64,000 nucleotides of DNA, from contig CP063167.1 of the NCBI GenBank assembly GCA_016806145.1, positions 2,290,501 through 2,354,500 on the forward strand, given 5' to 3'. The notes under the pieces are model-generated. The model saw nothing but the letters and a program-made list of their open reading frames with translations, searched no databases and had not been told where the DNA came from. Each line of letters starts with the position of its first letter. The stretch's first letter is position 1. Of the stretch, positions 23,271-32,164 are shown in pieces. This DNA is from Variovorax paradoxus (GTDB lineage: Bacteria > Pseudomonadota > Gammaproteobacteria > Burkholderiales > Burkholderiaceae_C). A program made the translations under genes and the position numbers.

Positions 23271-24101
23271 ATGAACGCGCGCAAACGCTCCACCCTTCTC
23301 GCCCTCGCCGGCGTTCTTGCCGGCGCCCTGCTCGCGCCCCTCGCCCAGGCGCAGGACAAGTTCATCGTGCTGGCCTCGACCACCTCCACGGAGCAGTCGG
23401 GCCTCTTCAAGCACCTGCTGCCGCAGTTCACGCAGGCCTCGGGCATCGCGGTGCGCGTGGTGGCCGTGGGCACGGGCCAGGCGCTCGACATGGCGCGCCG
23501 CGGCGATGCCGACGCGCTGTTCGTGCACGACCAGCCGGCCGAGGAGAAGTTCGTCGCCGAGGGCTTCGGGCTGCCCCGCCGGCCTGTCATGTACAACGAC
23601 TTTGTGCTGATCGGCCCGAAGTCCGACCCGGCCGGCGCGCGCGGCAAGGACATCGCGGCCGCGCTCAAGCGGCTCGGCGCCACGGGCGCCGCCTTCATCT
23701 CGCGCGGCGACAAGAGCGGCACCCACTCGGCCGAGCTGCGCCAGTGGAAGCAGGCCGGCATCGACCTCGCGAGCGCCAAGCCCGCCGGCTACAAGGAGTG
23801 CGGCTGCGGCATGGGCCAGGCGCTCAACATCGCGGCCTCGACCAATGCCTACGTGCTCTCCGACCGCGGCACCTGGCTGAGCTTCAAGAACCGCGGCGAC
23901 CTGGGCATCGTGGTCGAGGGCGACAAGGAACTCTTCAACCAATACGGCGTGATCGTCGTGAACCCGGCGAAGCATCCGCACGTCAAGAAGGACCTGGCCC
24001 AGGCCTTCTCCGACTGGGTCGTGTCGCCGGCCGGCCAGGCGGTGGTCGCCTCGTACAAGATCGACGGCGAGCAGCTGTTCTTCCCGAACGCGAACCAGTG
24101 A
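23271..24101 (+). CDS. tupA: Tungstate ABC transporter substrate-binding protein TupA
   Basis: A 276-aa periplasmic binding protein with a Sec signal (about residues 1-27, ...LAQAQ). The mature protein starts with the tungstate-type anion loop LASTTSTEQSG, continues with VVAVGTGQALDMARRGDADALFVHD and carries FISRGDKSGTHSAELRQWKQAG. The TTSTxxSG start separates TupA from molybdate ModA. An AAAGGA site precedes ATG 23271. The fused permease-ATPase gene follows 68 bp later. Confidence 0.92.
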   Translation: MNARKRSTLLALAGVLAGALLAPLAQAQDKFIVLASTTSTEQSGLFKHLLPQFTQASGIAVRVVAVGTGQALDMARRGDADALFVHDQPAEEKFVAEGFGLPRRPVMYNDFVLIGPKSDPAGARGKDIAAALKRLGATGAAFISRGDKSGTHSAELRQWKQAGIDLASAKPAGYKECGCGMGQALNIAASTNAYVLSDRGTWLSFKNRGDLGIVVEGDKELFNQYGVIVVNPAKHPHVKKDLAQAFSDWVVSPAGQAVVASYKIDGEQLFFPNANQ

Positions 24102-24169
24102 GCGGCGCCGGCTTCCTCGGCACGAGACCGCCAACGCCTTCTCGCGGCTGAGCCGGGGGCGCTGCTTCG

Positions 24170-25666
24170 ATGAACACCATGAACGAAGGCTGGGCACTGG
24201 CCTGGCGGCTCATCGTCGGCGCCGACCCCGAGCTGGTGCACATCACCGCGCTGTCGCTGCAGGTCAGCGCGACCGCGTGCGCGATCGGCGCGCTGGTCGG
24301 CCTGCTGCTGGGCGCCTGGCTCGCGGTGGCGCGCTTCCCGGGCCATGCGCTGGCCGTGTGGCTGGTCAACACGCTGCTGGCGCTGCCTGCCGTGGTGGTG
24401 GGCCTGCTGGTGTACCTGCTGCTCTCGCGCTCGGGCCCGCTCGGCGAACTCGGCATCCTGTTCACGCCCGCGGCGATGGTGGTGGCGCAGAGCGTGCTCG
24501 TCACGCCGCTGATCGCCGCCCTCTCGCGCCGGCTCGTGCTGGCGGCGCTGGCCGAGGGCGGGGACCAGTTGCGCTCGCTCGGCGCGCGGCCGCTCGTGGC
24601 CGCCCTGCTGATGCTGGTGCACGACCGCATGGGCGTGGCCACGGTGCTGCTCACGGCCTTCGCGCGCGCCATCGCCGAGGTCGGCGCGGTGATGATCGTC
24701 GGCGGCAACATCGCCGGCGTCACGCGCGTGATGACCACCACCATCGCGCTCGAGACCAGCAAGGGCGATCTCGCGCTCGCGCTGGCGCTGGGCCTGGTGC
24801 TGCTGGCCGTGGTCGGCGCGATCAATGGCGCGATCGGGCTGCTGCAGTGGATCGCGAACCGGCCGCTGCGCGCCGATGCGCGACCGAGCCCGGAGTCCGC
24901 CGCGCCATCGCCCCTTCCTCATCCGCCGATCGCCGTCGATGCCGCACCGCTGATCGTGGCCGAGCATGCCGAGGTGCGCTTCGGCGCGCTGGTGGCGCTC
25001 CGGGATGCCTCGCTGACCGTCTCGCGCGGCGACCGGCTGGTTCTCGTCGGCGCGAACGGCTCGGGCAAGACCACGCTGCTGCGCGTGCTGCACGGCTTGC
25101 TGCCCTGCGACGGCCGCTGCGCGCACCTGCCGCTGCGGCCCGAGGGGCGCATGCCGCGCACCGCCATGCTGTTCCAGCGCCCCTTCCTGCTGAGCCTCTC
25201 GGTGGCGCGCAATGTCCGCCTCGGCCTTTGGCTGTCGGGCGTGCCCGCCGCCGAGCGCGCCGGACGCTGCCGCGAGGCCCTGGCGCGCGTGGGCCTGCTC
25301 GAGCACGCGGCCCGGCCCGCCCGCGCGCTGTCGGGGGGCCAGCAGCAGCGCCTGGGACTGGCGCGCGCCTGGGCGTTGCAGCCCGACATCCTGTTCCTCG
25401 ACGAACCGACCGCGAGCCTGGACCCCGGTGCCAAGAACGAGATCGAGGCGCTCATCGAGGAGGTGGCCGCCAGCGGCGTGACGCTGGTGATGAGCACGCA
25501 CAACCTCGGCCAGGCCAAGCGCCTGGCGACGCGGGTGGCCTACCTGCAGGCGGGCCGCATCGTGGTCGAGCGGCCCGTGGGGCCCTTCTTCGACGGCGCG
25601 GACCTGCCGCCCGAGGCGGCGCAGTTCCTGCAGGGCGAACTCGGCTGGTCGCGGCCGCCCTCCTGA
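24170..25666 (+). CDS. tupBC: Fused tungstate ABC transporter permease-ATPase (TupB-TupC)
   Basis: A 498-aa fusion. Residues about 1-230 are a TupB-type permease with five or six helices and the EAA-like loop ALAEGGDQLRSLGARPLVAALLML. An Ala/Pro linker (about 235-255) leads to a TupC-type ATPase: Walker A GANGSGKTT near 294, signature LSGGQQQRLGLARA near 387, Walker B ILFLDEPTASLD. In most bacteria tupB and tupC are separate genes; here a dimer of one polypeptide would form the whole membrane part. It imports tungstate delivered by TupA. It ends 6 bp from the convergent ABC exporter gene. Confidence 0.92.
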   Translation: MNTMNEGWALAWRLIVGADPELVHITALSLQVSATACAIGALVGLLLGAWLAVARFPGHALAVWLVNTLLALPAVVVGLLVYLLLSRSGPLGELGILFTPAAMVVAQSVLVTPLIAALSRRLVLAALAEGGDQLRSLGARPLVAALLMLVHDRMGVATVLLTAFARAIAEVGAVMIVGGNIAGVTRVMTTTIALETSKGDLALALALGLVLLAVVGAINGAIGLLQWIANRPLRADARPSPESAAPSPLPHPPIAVDAAPLIVAEHAEVRFGALVALRDASLTVSRGDRLVLVGANGSGKTTLLRVLHGLLPCDGRCAHLPLRPEGRMPRTAMLFQRPFLLSLSVARNVRLGLWLSGVPAAERAGRCREALARVGLLEHAARPARALSGGQQQRLGLARAWALQPDILFLDEPTASLDPGAKNEIEALIEEVAASGVTLVMSTHNLGQAKRLATRVAYLQAGRIVVERPVGPFFDGADLPPEAAQFLQGELGWSRPPS

Positions 25667-25672
25667 TCCGAT

Positions 25673-28600
25673 TCAGGCTTGCGCCAGTTGCGGCTGCGCC
25701 GCTCCCTGGTGGCTCGCGAGCTTCGCGTACACGCCCTGCCGCCGCAGCAGCTCGTCGTGCGTGCCCGCCTCCGCCAGCGTGCCGTTCTCCATCACCAGGA
25801 TCAGGTCGGCATCGCGGATGGTCGACAGCCGGTGCGCGATCACGAGCGTGGTCCGGTGCCGCATCAGCGCATCGAGCGCGCCGCGCACCTGCAGCTCCGA
25901 CAGCGTGTCCAGGTGCGAGGTGGCCTCGTCGAGGATCAGCACCGGCGCATTCTTGAGGAAGGCGCGCGCGATCGAGATGCGCTGGCGCTGACCGCCCGAC
26001 AGCTGCATGCCGCGTTCGCCGACGCGGGTGGCCAGGCCCTCGGGCAGGGTGCGCACGAAGTCCGTCAGCGCGGCGCGGTCGAGCGCGAGCGCGAGTTCCT
26101 CGCCGCTGGCATCGGGGCGCGCCAGGCGGATGTTGGCTTCGAGCGTGTCGTTGAACAGGTAGGTGTCCTGCGACACCAGCGCGACGCGTTCGCGCAGGCC
26201 GTCGAGCCGCAGCTCGCGCACGTCCACGCCGTCGAGCTTCACGCTGCCCTGGCGCGGATCCCAGAAGCGCAGCAGCAGGCTGGCCACGGTGCTCTTGCCG
26301 GCACCCGAGGCGCCGACCACGGCCACGGTGGCACCGGCCGGCACCGCGAAGCTGAGTTGATGCAGGGTGTCCTGCGCCTTGCCCGGATAGGCGAAGCAGA
26401 CGCGCTCGAAGGCCAGCGACAGACCGTGGGTGGCCGTCGGTGGCGGCAGCGGGCCGTCGACCACGGGCTCGGGTTCGCTCTCGACCACGTGCAGGCGGCG
26501 CGTGGCGGCGATGGTGTCGGCCAGTTGGCGGCTGACCTGCGAGATCTCCGACACCGGCAGGAAGGTGGCGAGCGCGATCAGCACCAGCAGCGGAATCATG
26601 CCGGCCGGCAAGGCACCGCTCGCGACCTGCAGCGCGCCGACCACTGCCACGGCCAGGCCGCCGAGGCCCATCGCAATCTCGAACCAGGCGGTCTGGCGCG
26701 ACAGGTCGTTCAGGATGTCGAGGCGCCGCGCGCGGCTGCGGTCCGCGACTTCGAGGAACTGCGCGCGGCGCCGGCCCGTGGCCTGGAAGGCGGTCAGGTC
26801 GGCCAGGCCCTGGATGGTCTCGGCGGTATGGGCGCTCATCTCGCCCAGCGCATGGCGGGCGCGGTCGCCGAGCGCGTCGACCTGGCGGCGGCCGCGGATC
26901 GGCGACACCAGCGCATAGGCGAGGAACGGCAGCAGCGCCAGCGCCACGGGCCAGCTGTAGAGCGCGAGGAAGCCCAGCACCGACAGCGGCACCAGCACCG
27001 AGACGATGGCCGGCGCGATGGTGTGGGCGTAGAAGTACTCGACCATCTCCACGTCGTGCGTGGCCAGCGCGACCAGGTCGCCCGAGCGGCGCTGCAGCAG
27101 GTAGGCCGGTGCCAGCCGCTCGAGCTTGTCGTAGAGCTTGACGCGCATGTCGGCCAGCAGCTGGTAGGCCATGGCGTGCGCCAGCCACGATTCGAGCCAG
27201 TGGAACAGCGCGGCCAGCGGCGCGGCGACCAGCAGGCCGACGATCAGCGCCGAGGTGTCTCGGTCGTCGCGGATCGCGGCCACCACCAGCGCGCTGAGCA
27301 CGCCGACGCCGATGAAGGCCGCGACGCGCGCCACGCCCAGCGCGATGGTGGCGATCAGCGTGCCGCGCCAGGGCCGCACCACCGACAGCAAGGTGGCGAG
27401 CGTGGCTTTCCAGCCGACCTTCTCGGCGTCGGCATCGAGCGGGCGCAGCGCGGGGCCGCGATCGCCCTCCTCTTCCGTGGCCACGCGTCGCGCCGATGCG
27501 GCCTGCGCGTCGACCGGAGCGGGCGTCGCGCCGGCCAGCCCCACGGCCTGCTCGTGCATCAGGCGGTGGTAGAGGCCCTGCTGCTGCATCAGCGCCGCAT
27601 GCCGGCCTTCCTCGACCACGCGTCCCTGATCGAGCACCAGGCAGCGGTCGGCACCGATGATGCTGGCCAGCCGGTGCGCGAGGATCAGCGTGGTGCGCCC
27701 GACCATCAGGCGGTCCAGCGCCTGCTGGATCAGCGCCTCGTTCTCGGTGTCGACCGAGGACAGCGCCTCGTCGAGGATCAGGATCGGCGCATCGCGCAGC
27801 AGGGCGCGCGCGATCGCCACGCGCTGGCGCTGGCCGCCCGAGAGCTGCAGGCCGCGTTCGCCGACCTGGGTGGCGTAGCCCTGCGGCAGCGCCATGATGA
27901 AGTCGTCGATGTTGGCGGCCCGCGCCGCGGCGCGCACCTGCTCGTGGGTGGCATCGGGCCGCCCCAGGCGCAGGTTGTCGTCGAGCGTGCCGTGGAACAG
28001 CGTGATGTCCTGGCTCACCAGCGCCATGTGGCCCAGCAGGGTCTGTGTGGCCAGGCCGTTGACGTCATGGCCGCCCACGCGCACCGTGCCCGACTGCGGC
28101 ACGAACTCGCGCAGCAGCAGCCGCACGATGGTGGACTTGCCGACCCCGCTCGGGCCCACGATGCCCACGCGCTCGCCGGCCGCGATGCGGAACGACAAGC
28201 CCTGGTGGGCCGCGCGCTGCGGCGAGTAGGAGAAGGCCACGGCGTCGAATTCGATGGTGGGCGCGAGATGCGCGGGCCCGGCGGCGTTCGGCGCCGTGTC
28301 GGGCGAAGCGGTCGGCGCTTGCGCATCCATCAGCGCGTGGATGCTGGCCGCGGCCGATTGGCCCAGCATGCCCCGGTGCAGCACGGAGCGCAGCTCGCGC
28401 AGCGGACGGAAGATCTCGGTGCCGGCCATCAGCACGATCAGCAGGGCCTCCACGCTCATGTCGCCGGCCGTCACGCGCCAGGCACCCAGGGTCAGCGCCA
28501 GCGCGGCGCCGAGTGCCACGCCGAGGTCGCTGATGCCGCGCGTCAGCAGGCTCACCGACAGCACCCAGAAGGTGTTGTCCGAGAGCTTGCGCGCGCGGGC

Positions 28601-29266
28601 CGCGAGGCGCTCGCCCCAGGTCTTGCCCTGGCCGTAGGCCTTCAGCGTGGGCAGGCCCTGCACGGCATCGAGGAACTCCTCGCCGAACGCATTGAGCGAG
28701 CGCGTGCGCGCCAGGCTCGCGCGGCTGTCGAGCATGTGGACGGCCATCGGCCCGAACAGCGCGAACAGCGCCGCGACCAGGAAGACGAGCGCGGTCGGCA
28801 GGTCCCAGAAGGCGATGACCGCGAAGATGGCGAACGGCGCCGCGGCCGCGATCACGACCTGCGGCAGGTACTGGCCGAAGAAGGTCTGCAGCTGTTCCAC
28901 GCCATCGACCACCGTCAACATCACGCCGCCGGTGCGCTGGTTGGCGAACCAGGCCGGGCCCAGCGCCACGATGCGGTCGTACAGCCGCGCGCGCAGCGCC
29001 TGCTGCACCTCGGCCGAGGCGCGGTTGGCCTGCACCGTGCGCAGATGGTCGAACAGTGCGCGCAGCAGCACCATCGCGCCCGCGCAGGCCGCCGGCGCGA
29101 TCCAGTCGCCGTGGGGCGCGCCGTCGAACACGCGCGCCAGCAGCTGGCCGAGGAACACATAGCGCGCGATGCCGGCCGCCAGCGCCAGCAGGCCGAGCAC
29201 GATGCCCCCCGCCATGCGCAGGCGCAGGCCCGCCGTCAATTGCCAAAGTCGAATATCGAAATACAT
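25673..29266 (-). CDS. Tandem CydDC-like ABC exporter (two TMD-NBD units in one chain)
   Basis: A 1197-aa full-length ABC exporter with two complete TMD-NBD halves. NBD1: Walker A GPSGVGKST near 371, LSGGQRQRVAIARA, ILILDEALSSVD. NBD2: GASGAGKST near 983, LSGGQRQRISIARA, VLILDEATSHLD. The first half looks CydD-like (EFLDAVQGLPTLKAYGQG, EIFRPLRELRSVLHRGM) and the second CydC-like. CydDC is needed for cytochrome bd assembly, and thiol or heme transport has been reported; no cyd oxidase gene is present here, so a drug or thiol exporter is also possible. ATG 29266 begins the first helix region; the frame stays open upstream but lacks protein character. Confidence 0.82.
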   Translation of the reverse strand: MYFDIRLWQLTAGLRLRMAGGIVLGLLALAAGIARYVFLGQLLARVFDGAPHGDWIAPAACAGAMVLLRALFDHLRTVQANRASAEVQQALRARLYDRIVALGPAWFANQRTGGVMLTVVDGVEQLQTFFGQYLPQVVIAAAAPFAIFAVIAFWDLPTALVFLVAALFALFGPMAVHMLDSRASLARTRSLNAFGEEFLDAVQGLPTLKAYGQGKTWGERLAARARKLSDNTFWVLSVSLLTRGISDLGVALGAALALTLGAWRVTAGDMSVEALLIVLMAGTEIFRPLRELRSVLHRGMLGQSAAASIHALMDAQAPTASPDTAPNAAGPAHLAPTIEFDAVAFSYSPQRAAHQGLSFRIAAGERVGIVGPSGVGKSTIVRLLLREFVPQSGTVRVGGHDVNGLATQTLLGHMALVSQDITLFHGTLDDNLRLGRPDATHEQVRAAARAANIDDFIMALPQGYATQVGERGLQLSGGQRQRVAIARALLRDAPILILDEALSSVDTENEALIQQALDRLMVGRTTLILAHRLASIIGADRCLVLDQGRVVEEGRHAALMQQQGLYHRLMHEQAVGLAGATPAPVDAQAASARRVATEEEGDRGPALRPLDADAEKVGWKATLATLLSVVRPWRGTLIATIALGVARVAAFIGVGVLSALVVAAIRDDRDTSALIVGLLVAAPLAALFHWLESWLAHAMAYQLLADMRVKLYDKLERLAPAYLLQRRSGDLVALATHDVEMVEYFYAHTIAPAIVSVLVPLSVLGFLALYSWPVALALLPFLAYALVSPIRGRRQVDALGDRARHALGEMSAHTAETIQGLADLTAFQATGRRRAQFLEVADRSRARRLDILNDLSRQTAWFEIAMGLGGLAVAVVGALQVASGALPAGMIPLLVLIALATFLPVSEISQVSRQLADTIAATRRLHVVESEPEPVVDGPLPPPTATHGLSLAFERVCFAYPGKAQDTLHQLSFAVPAGATVAVVGASGAGKSTVASLLLRFWDPRQGSVKLDGVDVRELRLDGLRERVALVSQDTYLFNDTLEANIRLARPDASGEELALALDRAALTDFVRTLPEGLATRVGERGMQLSGGQRQRISIARAFLKNAPVLILDEATSHLDTLSELQVRGALDALMRHRTTLVIAHRLSTIRDADLILVMENGTLAEAGTHDELLRRQGVYAKLASHQGAAQPQLAQA

Positions 29267-29340
29267 GGTGGTGCGATCGGTTCTTCCTGTAAGGCCGTCA
29301 TCGTCATGCATCGCGCCACGCGGCGAAAGCGATGGTTTTT

Positions 29341-29363
29341 CAATCCTGGGTTGAGATAGATTG
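29341..29363. promoter_or_regulatory. Dyad in the ABC exporter/LysR divergent promoter region
   Basis: CAATC at 29341-29345 and GATTG at 29359-29363 form an inverted repeat with a 13-bp spacer in the 123-bp gap between the divergent genes. LysR-type regulators usually bind such interrupted dyads near their own promoter. Five-base arms are weak evidence. Confidence 0.3.
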
Positions 29364-29389
29364 CACCCTTTGCCGCTCCACCCTGCCCC

Positions 29390-30313
29390 ATGCCACCACT
29401 GGCTGCCTTGCGCGCCTTCGAAGCCGTTGCCCGCCTGGGCAGCCTGAGCCGCGCCGCGTCCGAACTCCATGTCACGAAGAGCGCCATCAGCCACCAGCTG
29501 CGCGCGCTCGAGGAAGACCTCGGCGTGACCCTGCTGCATCGCGGCGGCACGGTGCGCCGCGCGCGCACCACCGAGGCCGGCGCCGCGCTGCTGGTGTCGG
29601 TGCAACAGGCCTTGACCCTGCTCGAGACCGCCTGCCGCGACACGCGCGCCGGTGCCCATGGCCGGCGGCGCAACAGCCTCAACATCTCGGCCAACCCGTC
29701 GCTCGCGGCGCTGTGGCTGGCGCCGCGGATCGGGCGCTTCATCGAGCTGCATCCCGACATCGACATCCAGCTGTTCCTGCACGCCAGCCAGGACCCCGCA
29801 TGGGACGCGCAGGACATCGACCTCGCATTCCTGCACGTGCGCGCGCTGGGCCCGCACCTCGCGGCACCGGGCGACATCCCGCTGATGACCGAGACCGTGG
29901 TGCCGGTGTGCAGCCCTTCGCTGGTCGCGCCCGCCGAGCGCGACGACCCGCGCGTGTTCGCGCGCCACCGCTGGCTCGAGGAGAAGCACATCGACAGCCC
30001 CGAGACCGACTGGCGCACCTGGCGCCCCCGGCTGGGCCTGCCCGACGGCGCGGGCCAGGAACCGCTGCTGCTCAGCGGCCTGAGCACCGTGGTGGCGGCC
30101 GCCGCCGCGGGCGTGGGCATCGCGCTGGGCCGCGCGCCGCTGGTCGACGAGGAACTGGCGCGCGGCCGGCTGGTGGCGCTGACGCCGGGCCTGCGCATGG
30201 CCGGCTCATGGGGCTACGTGATGCGGGTGCGCGCCAACCGGCCCATGGACAGCTCGCTGCCGACGCTGGTGGAGTTCCTGGCCGAAGAGGGTCGCCGCGC
30301 GCCGGCGTGGTGA
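29390..30313 (+). CDS. LysR-family transcriptional regulator (GcvA-like)
   Basis: A 307-aa LysR-type regulator. The helix-turn-helix covers about residues 5-63 (ALRAFEAVARLGSLSRAASELHVTKSAISHQLRALEEDLG), and the remainder is a substrate-binding effector domain (SLNISANPSLAALWLAPRIGRF). The SAISHQLRALE signature and NISANPS.A..WL start of the effector domain are typical of the GcvA subgroup. It is transcribed divergently from the CydDC-like exporter, which is its probable target. ATG 29390 has no clear ribosome site. The effector is unknown. Confidence 0.9.
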   Translation: MPPLAALRAFEAVARLGSLSRAASELHVTKSAISHQLRALEEDLGVTLLHRGGTVRRARTTEAGAALLVSVQQALTLLETACRDTRAGAHGRRRNSLNISANPSLAALWLAPRIGRFIELHPDIDIQLFLHASQDPAWDAQDIDLAFLHVRALGPHLAAPGDIPLMTETVVPVCSPSLVAPAERDDPRVFARHRWLEEKHIDSPETDWRTWRPRLGLPDGAGQEPLLLSGLSTVVAAAAAGVGIALGRAPLVDEELARGRLVALTPGLRMAGSWGYVMRVRANRPMDSSLPTLVEFLAEEGRRAPAW

Positions 30314-30332
30314 AGCGCGACGCCGCTTCTCC

Positions 30333-30710
30333 TCAGGCGTGCCGATGCGGCGCCGGCTGCGGGATCAGCGGATCGTCGCAGTTCTCGATGTTGAGGCTGA
30401 CCCAGCCGTGGACGGCGATCGGCGAGTCCGCGGGCACCGGCATGATCCTCTGCCGCAGCAGCGCCGGGCGGCCCGCGTACAGGACGACGGCGAAGCGCTG
30501 CTCGGCGCGCGCCCGCACGCCGGCATCGAGGCGGCAGTCGCTGTCGGCTTCCGCGGTGATGGCGCTGCCGGGTCCCATCTCGACGACGTAGCCGATGCGC
30601 CAGCCCGCGCCGTAGAGGTGCCAGTCGTCGGGGACGCCGGGCACGGCGGCGCAGCCGCCCCCCAGGGCCAGCAGCACGGCCAGACTCAGCAAGCCGAGGT
30701 ATCGCGTCAT
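30333..30710 (-). CDS. Small lipoprotein at the end of the RND efflux operon
   Basis: A 125-aa predicted lipoprotein: signal LGLLSLAVLLALGGG followed by the lipobox cysteine at about residue 20. The mature region (DWHLYGAGWRIGYVVEMGPGSAITAEADSDCRLDAG, then AVVLYAGRPALLRQRIMPVPADSPIAVHGWVSLNIENCDDPL) is compact with two further cysteines. I do not recognise a characterised family. The ATG overlaps the stop of the outer-membrane factor gene (ATGA), so it is translated with the efflux system and might bind metal or stabilise the complex. Confidence 0.75.
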   Translation of the reverse strand: MTRYLGLLSLAVLLALGGGCAAVPGVPDDWHLYGAGWRIGYVVEMGPGSAITAEADSDCRLDAGVRARAEQRFAVVLYAGRPALLRQRIMPVPADSPIAVHGWVSLNIENCDDPLIPQPAPHRHA

Positions 30711-32164
30711 GGCGTGTTCACCGCGACGTCGTCGCGGTTCCACCAGCCGCCGCCCAGCGCCTGGAACAGCGCGACGGTGTCGGTCAGCCGGCTGGCCTGG
30801 GCCTGCACGCGCGCGAGCGCCGCCTGCGCATGGGCCTGCTCGGCGCCGAGCACGGCGAGCGAGCCGGCGGCGCCCGCGGCCTGCTGCTTGCGCGCGATCT
30901 CCAGGCTGCGGCGCGCGGCGCGTTCGGCCAGGGTCAACGCGTCCAGCGCGCGGGCGTCCGACTGGATGGCGCCCAGGCTGTCGGCGACGTTCTGGAAGGC
31001 GCCCAGCACGGTGCTGCGGTAGCTCGCGCCGGCCTGTTCATAGGCGGCCTGCGCCGCGCGTTGCCGGTGCAGCAGCGTGCCGCCGTCGAACACCGGTTGC
31101 AGCAGGTTCGCGCCCACGCTCCAGAAGGCGGTGCCGGGCCCGATCAGCTCCGAGAAGCGCAAGGCGGAACTGCCCACGGACGCCGTCAGGCCGATGCTCG
31201 GCAGCCGGTTGGCCACCGCCACGCCGACCTGGGCGCTGGCCGCGTGCAGCTGCTCCTCGGCGATGCGGATGTCGGGCCGCTGCTCGACCAGGCGCGAGGG
31301 CAGGCTCAGCGGTATCTCGGGCGGCAGCCGCAGCGCGTCGAGCTCGAAGGCGATGGCCGGCGCCTCGCTCGGCAGGCGGCCCAGCAGGATCGCCAGCTGG
31401 TTGCGCTGCTGCGCGAGCTGCTTCTCCAGCGGCGGCAGGCCGGCCTGCGCCTGCGCGATCGCCGCCTCCTGCGCCGCGACATCGGCCGCGCCGATCTGGC
31501 CCAGCGCCTGCTGCCGGCGGAACAGCGCGAGCTGGCGCGTCGACAGGTCGATCAGCTCGTGCGTCGTGCGGACCTGTGTCTGCAGCGAGGCCAACTGGAT
31601 GACCGCCACGGCGACGTTGCTGGCCAGGCTCAGGTGAGCCGCCTCGAGCTGGAAGCGCTGGGCATCGGCCTGCGCCTGCAGCGATTCGACCTGCCGCCGG
31701 TTGCCGCCGAACACGTCGGGTGCGTAGCCGATGCTCAGCTGCGCCGTGTGCAGCGCGTAGAGGTTGCTGCCCGAGGCCAGCGGGCTCGAGAGCGCCGGCG
31801 CCACCGATTGCCGGGTCGGGTTGAGCTGCAGCTCGGCGCTCGGGAAGAAGGCGCCCTTCTGCGCCAGCACGTTCTCGCGCGCGCCGCGCAATGCCGCCTC
31901 GGCGCCGCGCAGGTCCGGGTTGGCCGCGAGCGCCTCGACGATCAGCGCGTCGAGCGCATCGCTGCGAAAGAGCGTCCACCAGTCGGCCGGGATGTCGCGC
32001 GACTCGACCAGGCGCTGGTCCGCGCCAGGGGCCGTCGGCGGCAGCGGATCGGCCGTGTAGCGCGCCGTCGCGGGCGCGGGCGGACGCTGGTGGTCCGGGC
32101 CCACGGCGCAGCCGCCGAGCACCCAGGCGGCCGCGGCCATGCACAGAAGCGGTGTCTTCCTCAT
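30707..32164 (-). CDS. Outer-membrane efflux lipoprotein, NodT/OprM family
   Basis: A 485-aa outer-membrane factor of RND tripartite pumps. A lipoprotein signal ends at WVLGGCAVGP. The two repeated TolC-type helical domains are seen as SDALDALIVEALAANPDLRGAEAALRGARENVLAQ and the later RPDIRIAEEQLHAASAQVGVAVANRLPSIGLTASVG. It forms the trans-periplasmic exit duct. The ATG overlaps the pump stop (ATGA). Confidence 0.9.
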   Translation of the reverse strand: MRKTPLLCMAAAAWVLGGCAVGPDHQRPPAPATARYTADPLPPTAPGADQRLVESRDIPADWWTLFRSDALDALIVEALAANPDLRGAEAALRGARENVLAQKGAFFPSAELQLNPTRQSVAPALSSPLASGSNLYALHTAQLSIGYAPDVFGGNRRQVESLQAQADAQRFQLEAAHLSLASNVAVAVIQLASLQTQVRTTHELIDLSTRQLALFRRQQALGQIGAADVAAQEAAIAQAQAGLPPLEKQLAQQRNQLAILLGRLPSEAPAIAFELDALRLPPEIPLSLPSRLVEQRPDIRIAEEQLHAASAQVGVAVANRLPSIGLTASVGSSALRFSELIGPGTAFWSVGANLLQPVFDGGTLLHRQRAAQAAYEQAGASYRSTVLGAFQNVADSLGAIQSDARALDALTLAERAARRSLEIARKQQAAGAAGSLAVLGAEQAHAQAALARVQAQASRLTDTVALFQALGGGWWNRDDVAVNTP

